Shown here: positions 7,977-13,801 of the stretch, piece after piece
Layout of the letters: every line of letters begins with the position of its first letter
Position numbering within the stretch: position 1 is the first letter of the stretch
Assembly: GCF_010093535.1 (NCBI RefSeq)
Contig: NW_022985205.1
Coordinates: forward strand, 85,065 to 98,865
Direction of reading: 5' to 3'
DNA length: 13,801 nt
Origin: Lindgomyces ingoldianus
Taxonomy: Eukaryota; Ascomycota; Dothideomycetes; Pleosporales; Lindgomycetaceae
The notes under the pieces: generated by a model
What the model was told of the DNA's origin: nothing
Database searches by the model: none
The model's input: only the letters and a program-made list of their open reading frames with translations
Made by a program: the position numbers and the translations under genes

Positions 7977-8165
7977 AAACGCGATGCATTGTTTCAACAA
8001 GAATCACAATAGCCATCATGGTAGTTGGCACATTCGAGTTTTTTGTCTTCCCTCTCCGAACGACTTCGGCATGCACGGCAACGCTAGCCGAGTTTGTACG
8101 GCGGAAACAAATTGCTCTATCTTGCGCAAGCTCATCTCATCTCGCGAAAACCACGTAAAAATGTG
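7977..8165 (+). other. 3' flank of the acyltransferase gene, right edge of the gene island
   Basis: Base-balanced DNA after the stop that probably holds the 3' untranslated region. An 80-codon frame starting at 7927 overlaps the gene's 3' end in another frame and resembles no family, so it is not called. Composition changes sharply near 8165-8210. Confidence 0.45.
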
Positions 8166-8702
8166 CTAACGTAGGTGGGGTTAGGGTTCAACGCGCTAAT
8201 TATTTACTATAATAGCTTAACTATCTAAGCCTTAATTGTCCTGCAATAAAGTACATGTTCTCCTTACTATCTTAGCTGGTCGGTCGGCCCCATCTAAGCA
8301 AAGATGAGCAGGAGCAGTCTGATGCAGTTCACAACACTCCAAGCCTCTTGTATCGCGGACGAAGGACTTGCCAAGAAGCGTTAAGCTGCAACGGCTACGG
8401 CGGCATTGCAACGTACTATACGGCTGTTGCAGTGGATACGCGACTTAGTTAGCTCCCGAGTGCACGGATCCGATCCGCTGCCCACCTGCAGATGCAATGA
8501 CTCAACGGACTTGCTGTTCAAAGATCTCGATGCTTAATTTTAATACTTTGTAGCTTAAAAGTATACCTTGCCATCTTATCTCCTCACAATACTGAATGCT
8601 AGTACTAGTATCTCTCCACCTAACCAAAGGCATTCCTTCTTCGAAAACAAATGCAAGGCACCCAAGCCGGTAATGATCTTAGACAAGGCGCAATGGCACT
8701 AA
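8166..8702. other. Transitional, unassigned sequence
   Basis: A short AT-rich step (about 8195-8275) is followed by about 260 bp of balanced composition (8280-8535) and then AT-rich DNA. The balanced part has an inverted repeat of the type CTGCAACGGC..GGCTGTTGCAG (about 8387-8433). Neither strand gives a convincing protein. It may be a less mutated repeat fragment. Confidence 0.35.
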
Positions 8703-8987
8703 TTAATACCAACTATCTTTCTCCGGGGATATAGATAACCTATCTTTCGAATATTATAGCCCTTCTAATTTTCTCCTTATCTCATCTTCTTCCTTATCTA
8801 GTTGTTGTAGCCGTCAAAGTCTATTCTTCCAATTTATCCTATCATGCTCTTCCTTAAGGCAGCTAATTTTGTTGTCAAGCCCCCCTTACAGGACTTGAGC
8901 TTGGTTACAAATGTTACAGAGCGTTAATATATTCGCATCTATTACATTCGTACTAGTGCTAGATGCTGCAACATCCGCTCTATCTTC
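8703..8987 (-). pseudogene. Decayed coding remnant with coiled-coil-like C-terminus, unknown family
   Basis: One minus-strand frame of 95 codons keeps protein-like content despite three in-frame stops (codons 34, 48 and 68). The stops fit C>T changes of Gln or Arg codons. A Ser/Thr-rich start (EDRADVAASSTS) is followed by a charged stretch with heptad-like spacing (KEEHDRINWKNRL, LQQLDKEEDEIRRKLEGL) and a natural-looking end in DSWY-stop. Upstream DNA (8988-9440) does not continue clearly in any frame. It is not recognised; the C-terminus of a transposon-encoded or repeated host protein is possible. Chance alone seems unlikely given the charged periodic composition in AT-rich DNA, but confidence is modest. 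Confidence 0.4.
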
Positions 8988-9446
8988 AATTGGTAGCTAA
9001 ATTGCCTTGAAGTTTAGTATAAACATCTTTAGTAATAAAAGATATAAGACTGTTAGACTAGTTCAACGCTCGGTTAGCATGACAAGCAGTAGCTCTCGTT
9101 AGTAGCATACTATTTCTATTATAGGAGACAAGACTAGTCTTGTGGAGATCTTAGTAGGACCACTATGCGTAGATAGCACTGCTCGCGTAGTCATCGGATT
9201 GTTATTGTTTTTAGAATTTTCATGCAACAGGTTGCTAATATGTTAATACAGACGGGCATTGTCTAGGGCATCTTATTTTTTATCTAATGTTTTGCCGCCT
9301 TTAAAATCATCGCTACAAGAGGGTTTATTTAGTAAATTCTCAACGCTTTTAAAGTCTAGGTGTTGTAGCGCTGCCTTAGATTGTTTCTATAACCTGTAAG
9401 CAAACAAATTATAGTTCTTATAGTAGACTTACTATATTTTTTAAAC
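8988..9446. other. Unassigned, moderately AT-rich sequence
   Basis: Less biased than the outer flanks. It may include the decayed upstream part of the minus-strand coiled-coil remnant, but frames are broken and no domain is seen. A pogo-type element end begins at 9449 after TA. Confidence 0.4.
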
Positions 9447-9695
9447 TAACGTACCCTACAGGCAAGTTGCTTACACACATAAGTTACTTACTTTTACTAA
9501 GACTACACTAAACTACTCCTTTCTAATGCATTTCTAATAACACTACTTAAACATGTTAAAAAAATATATAATATAGCTTACACTTTAAGCTTTTAAATAA
9601 AACATAATACTTTTTAAGCAAGATACTATAGCTATATATAAAGTCTTTTAAAAAATAATAAATAACTAATAGATTAAATAACTTTTATAAGCTAA

Positions 9696-9769
9696 TGTCG
9701 CATACATCCGCCTATATATATCCCTCTGCTGTGCTAGCAGAGAGGTTAACCTTTTAACAAAACGCAACA
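9696..9769 (+). repeat. Left LTR of the TRIM-like element
   Basis: 74 bp, TGTCGCATACATCCGCC to AACGCAACA, with a TATATATA stretch at about 9712-9720 and a small palindrome-like CTCTGCTGTGCTAGCAGAG. Differs from the right LTR mainly by transitions. Confidence 0.82.
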
Positions 9770-9782
9770 GTTATAAGCCTAG
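9770..9782 (+). other. Candidate primer-binding site (initiator tRNA-Met half-tRNA type)
   Basis: GTTATAAGCCTAG begins at the first base after the left LTR. Ty1/copia elements of the copia type prime from an internal cut in the initiator tRNA-Met anticodon arm, whose complement is close to GTTATGRGCCCAG. The two or three differences are G>A or C>T, as RIP would cause. Confidence 0.55.
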
Positions 9783-10018
9783 TTCACAGCAGAGTGTAGA
9801 TAGTTGGCGCATAAAGATTTTTGCACCTCTACTTACTAATTAAAACACATTATCCCTAAGCACTGTGTGTTTAATTCCTACGCTTAGCAAAAAGCATTTA
9901 GGTAGTGCGCTTATTACAGAGGCTACCTTGTACTTAGATCTGTCTCTAAGTTCTGCTGCTTAGGCTAGGAGAGAGGGTGTTAAGGTTGTTTTACCTCTCT
10001 AGTTCCACTGTTCAAGCT

Positions 10019-10026
10019 AGGGGGTG
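10019..10026 (+). other. Polypurine tract of the TRIM-like element
   Basis: AGGGGGTG directly precedes the TGT of the right LTR, the usual place of the second-strand primer. Confidence 0.6.
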
Positions 10027-10099
10027 TGTTGCATACATCCGCCTATATATATCCTTCTGCTGTGCTAGCTAGAAGATTAACCTTTTAGCAAACGCAACA
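10027..10099 (+). repeat. Right LTR of the TRIM-like element
   Basis: 73 bp, TGTTGCATACATCCGCC to AACGCAACA. Followed by GCTAA, the second copy of the target duplication. Confidence 0.82.
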
Positions 10100-10330
10100 G
10101 CTAATTTTATAGCTAACTTATAAAAGCTAAGTAATAATAAAAAGTAAGTAATTATTAAGCATATACTTAAGGTAGATGTGTAAGGATTTTTTCTTTAGCT
10201 AGTAGCTATAGCTAATATAGCTAATTCTCTACACGCTAAAGATTATCTTAGCTATATTAGTATAACCTAACTTAGTATATTTATTAAACATTATTTAAAG
10301 CTTAAAATAAAGTTTAAGTGTAAGTATAAC

Positions 10331-10399
10331 TAGTAAAGATCTAGTTTATTATAAAGCTTATTTTATTAAAGTTATATATATTATTATTCTAAATGCTAT
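10331..10399 (-). mobile_element. Short pogo-type transposase fragment, opposite orientation
   Basis: Direct match to 11477-11540 (shared ATTATAAAGCTTATTTTATT and ATGCTAT), the minus-strand region around the first catalytic Asp. It joins abruptly at 10330 to plus-strand pogo sequence and at 10400 to an LTR-like block. It marks a rearrangement junction or another nested copy. Confidence 0.65.
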
Positions 10400-10710
10400 T
10401 GTCAGATATGCGCACCTACTGTCAAGACAGGAGGAACGCTTGACGAAAGCTGCTACATGGTACGAGCAATAAGCTCGAACAGTATGTTGCTGCAAATTGC
10501 TGCATGTTGCAGCAAATTGCAGCATGTTGCAAGCTGGTCGCGCATAGGGCAAGTGCGCGAGGGACTCGGATCGGCAAAACAAAAAGCCGAGCAACACGAG
10601 TAGAGCAGAAAAAGGATCGATAAATCAATACAATCAATCATCATCCCATACATCATATCCAAACCCATCATTCATCTCAGGAAGCCCAGAAACAGTGCTT
10701 CAATCTGACA
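10400..10710. mobile_element. LTR-like block with 8-bp terminal inverted repeat
   Basis: Begins TGTCAGAT and ends ATCTGACA, a perfect 8-bp inverted repeat with TG..CA ends as in LTRs. It is base-balanced and sits between RIP-degraded pogo pieces. It contains CAATCAATCATCATCCCATA-type AC-rich sequence, the hairpin CGGCAAAACAAAAAGCCG, and a nested palindrome of GCAGCA/TGCTGC units (10488-10524). The left flank is GCTAT and the right flank AGGCC, so it lacks its own target duplication. Hydrophobic minus-strand frames here are judged spurious. It may be a solo LTR with lost flank, or the outer part of a longer composite LTR reaching 10915. Confidence 0.55.
10488..10524. repeat. Nested palindrome of TGCTGC/GCAGCA units
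   Basis: Outer arms TGCTGCAA and TTGCAGCA enclose inner arms GCTGCA and TGCAGC around TGT. The single strand could fold into a hairpin broken by small A/T bulges. It lies inside an LTR-like block, where it could be a regulatory or structural part of the LTR. Confidence 0.5.
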
Positions 10711-10915
10711 AGGCCTTGTACAAAAGGATATTAGAAAACTACTGAGCTAGCTACAGGGGCGAGGTGCGACTAAATACATGAGGGAATAGGGGTAACAGCA
10801 GGGGGCAGGGCAGAGTCGGGGCCAGGTCGAGTCAGGGTCGAGCCAGGGTCGGAGCCGATACAGGGGCCCTTCGGATGGGTTCCGGGCGACCCGAGATGGA
10901 ACGAGAATCGTTACA
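10711..10915. mobile_element. Partial LTR homologous to the solo LTR at 1405-1595
   Basis: From AGGCCTTGTAC to GAATCGTTACA it matches the inner and right part of the 298-bp solo LTR, sharing ACTACTGAGCTAGCTAC, GGTGCGACTAAATACAT, AATAGGGGTAACAGCAGGG and GATGGAACGAGAATCGTTAC. It has one extra unit of an 11-12-bp tandem repeat (GGTCGAGTCAG, GGTCGAGCCAG; 10821-10856). The first about 107 bp of the LTR are replaced by the block at 10400-10710. The right flank GATAT differs by one base from GCTAT left of 10400, so 10400-10915 may have moved as one unit. Confidence 0.75.
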
Positions 10916-11950
10916 GATATTACTAAAAGTAATTATAGTATTATAAGCTACTTTAACGCATAGTAAAACCTTTATTTTTATAATATAAGTAATCTAGTTG
11001 CGTATAAAGTTTTTAGCTTAGCGCTTATACACTTTTTTAAAAAGAGTAAAACAACTTATATTAAGTAGCTACAAAAAGTGTAATAAGTAAAAAAGTATAT
11101 AAATAGTAATAATTTTATTATCTTTATAGTATTACTAGAAATAAAGTAAGCTATAGCTCTTATAGCTGTTAATAACTAGTAGACAGTAGCTACTAATAGT
11201 ACACTTCTTTATATGCGCGTTAAAGTGCTTTAACTAGTCTAAACTAAGCTTATTAGTAGTCTAGCTATACTTAAAGACTATACTAACTTAATTTTAAAGT
11301 AAAATTTTTTATACTAGTTTAAAAAGTAATTACTATTCTAAAAAATAATAAAAAGTAAAATAGCTTACTTTTTAACATTAATGCTTTAAATAGCTATTAT
11401 CTATTTCTAGTTACCTAGTTAGACTGCTTTTAGCTATTCTTATCTCTCTAAACCTATTACAACTGCTGTAGTAGATATCTAGTCTATTATAAAGCTTATT
11501 TTATTAAAGTTATATATGTTATTATTTTAGATGCTATACTTAGCTTTAATATTATCTATAAGGCTAAACTAGCTGTAAATTACTTTAAGATTGTTATATA
11601 AAGCTTTTTTATAGTTATATTTACACTTAAACTTTACTTTAAGCTTTAAATAACACTTTATAAACATACTAGGCTAGTTTATGCTAACATAGCCTAGATT
11701 ATGCTTAGCGTGTAAAGAATTAGCTATATTAGCTACACCTGCTAGCGAAGAGGAAAATTCTTATGCATATAGCTTAAATATATGCGTAATAATTACCTAC
11801 CCTTTATTATTATCTAGCCTTTAAAATACTACAACAGTTTATAAATAATCTATAAAAGCAAAGCTTGCTTAGAGTAATAGTTAGCGTATTAAAGTAGGTT
11901 GTTTAGGTTAAAGAATAGTTGCGGCATAATGCTTAGCAAAGTAGTATTAG
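10916..11950 (-). mobile_element. Fot1/pogo-type transposon, antisense, RIP-killed, with most of the DDE transposase
   Basis: The minus strand reads, from right to left, the HTH/CENP-B part (about 11826-11700), the RFVKR/KYNYK region (about 11680-11610), and the first-Asp block YNFDETGF in degraded form (about 11520-11500). The GSERRGRPK-like stretch and the second-Asp region (LILDGHESH in the family) follow at about 11180-11135, and the third-Asp region toward 11030-10990. Unlike the copy at 2693, the catalytic domain is kept, but dozens of stops destroy it. The left part ends abruptly at the LTR junction, so the C-terminus and that terminus are missing. At 11893-11945 it matches the subterminal region at 3728-3785 (AAAGTAGG..GAGAATAG..GCTTAGCAAA). 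The exact right end was not found. Confidence 0.78.
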
Positions 11951-11993
11951 ACAGGTAATAGACGCATAACAAAAACGTTTAACTGCAGCACGC

Positions 11994-12311
11994 TGTCACG
12001 ATTGTGCACGAGTAAGGTTATAGAGCGTCACAGAGGTCTAGTTTAATTACTACGTGAGGTATTATAGTAGGTACAAGACATTATGTAAGGAACAGGAAGG
12101 TTTAAAAGGAAATTAGTAATTAAATACTTAGCTTAGAAGTCTAAGCGCTTTAAGTATAAATTAAGCCTATTCTAAGTTTAGTTAGTGTTAAAGCAGTTTA
12201 TGCTTAAGTTTATGTCTATGTTATGTTATGTTTATGTTAGACGTGCACTAATAATACTCTAGTACGCGTCTAATACAGTTATGTCTAGGATCTAGGGAGG
12301 ATACTGTAACA
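11994..12311 (-). mobile_element. 3' LTR of a Ty3/gypsy chromovirus (minus orientation)
   Basis: On the plus strand the block starts TGTCACGATTGTGCACG and ends ATACTGTAACA, giving TG..CA ends with a partial inverted repeat. It lies just downstream (minus sense) of a nine-G polypurine tract and the degraded pol gene, the place of the 3' LTR. It is partly RIP-converted. The other LTR is beyond the window, so identity between LTRs and the target duplication cannot be tested. Confidence 0.6.
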
Positions 12312-12326
12312 GTACCCCCCCCCTTA
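12312..12326 (-). other. Polypurine tract of the chromovirus
   Basis: Read on the minus strand: AAGGGGGGGGGTAC, directly before TGTTACAG of the LTR. The nine-base C run (12315-12323 on plus) stands out in AT-rich DNA and is spared because CpC is a poor RIP target. Confidence 0.65.
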
Positions 12327-13801
12327 TTAGGAAGAGAATCCTTTATATTAGTAGTTCTAGCATTAGGTTGTCTTTATTAGGGTACAAGTTTAGTTTAAAT
12401 AAGTATTAAGCGTAGAATTAAGTTACTATAAAGTTCTTTTATAAGGCTTCTATAGGTTCCTATAACAGTTTGTTGTATCTAGTTTATTTTATAAAGTATT
12501 TATAAATACATTTCTTTTTATTAAACTAGATTTATTTAATATCTTTTACAACATATTCTAGTTTATTATTTATAATAATAGGTTTAAGTAGTAAGTTTAG
12601 CTGTTTAAGTAGATAGTTAAATTTAAAGGCTGCTTAGCGCAGCAATAATATGTAGAACACAGGGTGTATCTTTATGCTGTTAGGTAGAATTAATTAGTAA
12701 GCATATAATAAAACTATATAAGCTACTATAAAAAGGCTACAGTTCTTCTAATTAAGTTTTTTTAATTATTAGTTTATTTAAATATTTCTAGTGTCTAGCT
12801 AGACCTTCTTGCTAGCTGCATACGCAGGGGTAAGAGTTTAAAATTAGTTTATGTACTCTTGTTAAAAAGCTTAAGCCTATGTAAGCTTTTTATAAATATA
12901 TTTAAATATATTTTAAATTTTGTTAATAAGTTTATTTACATCTATTACTTATATAAATTAATAAGTTAGTTAGAGAGTATTTAAAAGTAGTTTAAATCTT
13001 ATTTAAAAGTAGTATCTATAGTTTGCTAAAAACAAAGATACTTATGTTAATTTAGATGTTATGTTATTAGCTTTAAACTATGCTATAGCTAACTATTTTA
13101 CCTAGTTATCCTACTAGTAGTTTGTGTACACTTGTAGAACTTATTTTATTATAGCATTTACGTTCTTAGTCTAGCTGTTAGTCTCTAGGTAAAAAGCTGT
13201 AGATAGATAAAGAACAATTTAGAGCTATTTACAGAGTTTGTCCTAAAAGGCTAAGACAAACTGTGTACCTCTGTCTAATATAATTATGTTAGGCAGGCTA
13301 TAGTAAACTTATATGTATTAGTAGAATAACTAGGCTATATTAGAGGCAGTTATAAAAGAACATAGTATTAAGTGTTAATACTTAGTTAAGTAATTAATAA
13401 CTACTATAATATTTATATACTTTTTAGATAAAAGTAAGTTTATAATAAAATTAATTAATATATCTTTTTAAGCTTATATAAAGATTAAAAGTAGTTTAAG
13501 TAGGCTATTATACCTTTCTTAAAAGGCCTTTACTTTACAGCAAGTATAGCAACATAATACGTATTAGCGTACAGTATAGAACATGCAGGGCTAGTAGTAC
13601 TCTCTCTATAGTAGGTTAAGAGTCTTTCCTCTGCCTAGGTGTTCTCTAACAGGCAAGTTGTGTACAATTTAAAGTAGTTTAATTCTTAGTTTATTAAAAT
13701 TAAAAATTATAAGTTAGTTATAGTAATATAGCTTACTATTTTAGTTTTTATAGTTAGCTAGTGTTACCTTCTTTAACTAACTAGCGCTATTTTAGAGTAA
13801 G
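12327..13801 (-). pseudogene. Degraded Ty3/gypsy chromovirus pol: integrase and chromodomain, truncated by window edge
   Basis: Minus-strand frames full of stops still align with gypsy chromovirus pol. From right to left, about 13560-13120 holds the integrase core with LDRGTQFV (13279-13256, carrying the second catalytic Asp) and an STAFxxETxxQT block just after it. The region about 12900-12610 corresponds to the C-terminal integrase GPY/F-like part. About 12565-12430 is a chromodomain (EYVVKDI..YKYFIK..TxYN..EPIEAL), which in this clade directs insertion to marked chromatin. Reverse transcriptase and RNase H would lie beyond 13801. Stops arise mainly where Gln, Trp and Arg codons became TAA or TAG, as RIP causes. 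The copy cannot be functional. Confidence 0.8.

Larger units (their letters stand above)
9696..10099 (+). mobile_element. TRIM-like miniature LTR retroelement (probably Ty1/copia-related)
   Basis: A 404-bp element has near-identical direct repeats of 74 and 73 bp at its ends, each starting TGT and ending ACA. It is flanked by a perfect 5-bp target duplication GCTAA (9691-9695 and 10100-10104). Directly after the left LTR is GTTATAAGCCTAG, which matches a copia-type primer-binding site for the initiator tRNA-Met anticodon arm (expected about GTTATGRGCCCAG) with only RIP-type transitions. Directly before the right LTR is a purine tract AGGGGGTG. The 257-bp interior has no coding potential. These are the defining parts of a terminal-repeat retrotransposon in miniature, which must be moved by proteins from a larger element. 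It lies inside a pogo-type transposon and so is younger than it. Confidence 0.82.
9449..10330 (+). mobile_element. Fot1/pogo-type transposon fragment, split by a TRIM-like element
   Basis: Begins ACGTACCCTACAGGCAAG after TA (9447-9448), the variant terminal repeat also seen at the end of 1-611. Up to 9695 it matches the outer part of the copy at 2693, and 10105-10330 matches about 2944-3180 of that copy, including the HTH region and the start of the KYNYK block. The two halves are separated by a 404-bp LTR element with its own target duplication. After about 10330 the homology stops and a short piece of the same transposase appears on the other strand. There is no open frame and the opposite terminus is missing, so it is a truncated dead copy. 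Confidence 0.75.

Noticed and set aside
7927..8169. 80-codon open frame at the 3' end of the acyltransferase gene
   Set aside because: Overlaps the end of a real gene in another frame; no protein features.
8177..8188. Telomere-like GGGGTTAGGGTT
   Set aside because: Barely two units of TTAGGG with no array; too short to be a telomeric remnant.
10486..10532. Short regular repeats that might suggest a CRISPR-like or satellite array
   Set aside because: Units are about 8 bp, without spacers, and form one palindrome; the genome is fungal.
10358..10671. Three overlapping minus-strand open frames of 71-79 codons
   Set aside because: They lie inside an LTR-like block with TG..CA ends, overlap in different frames, and their Cys/Leu-rich content comes from the GCAGCA palindrome.

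Overview
The window looks like nuclear DNA of a filamentous ascomycete (Pezizomycotina) with a compartmentalised genome. One gene has a compact 50-nt spliceosomal intron with a GTATGT donor, a CTAAT branch site and a TTCAG acceptor. The repeats belong to families typical of these fungi (Fot1/pogo DNA transposons, Ty3/gypsy chromoviruses, short LTR elements). The flanks are heavily A+T-rich; their surviving C residues are mostly in CpT rather than CpA context, and diverged copies differ almost only by C>T and G>A. That is the mark of repeat-induced point mutation (RIP). No species can be named from this sequence.

Layout. 1-4372: a RIP-degraded block with a pogo-type fragment (1-611), a duplicated 165-bp unit interrupted by a solo LTR (1160-1850), unassigned AT-rich DNA, a pogo-type element with both terminal inverted repeats but an internally deleted transposase (2693-3823), and an LTR-like fragment (about 3960-4166). 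4373-8165: a base-balanced island with the only two intact genes, a divergent pair. They are an alpha/beta-hydrolase of the hormone-sensitive-lipase type (4841-5896, minus) and an alcohol-acetyltransferase-like acyltransferase (6499-7976, plus, one intron), sharing a 602-bp intergenic region. 8166-9448: transitional sequence with a broken coiled-coil coding remnant. 9449-13801: nested RIP-degraded elements. A pogo fragment is split by a 404-bp TRIM-like LTR element; then come two LTR fragments, an antisense pogo transposase remnant with most of its DDE domain, and the 3' half of a Ty3/gypsy chromovirus (LTR, polypurine tract, chromodomain, integrase) running off the right edge.

How the genes may work together. 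The two intact genes have opposite chemistries on ester bonds: one predicted to cleave them, the other to form them by acyl transfer from an acyl-CoA. With their shared head-to-head promoter this suggests co-regulated acylation and deacylation of a common small molecule, perhaps a remnant or minimal secondary-metabolism or detoxification module. The shared substrate is inference. Neither protein shows an N-terminal signal peptide, so both are probably intracellular. Nothing in the repeat flanks looks like a functional gene.
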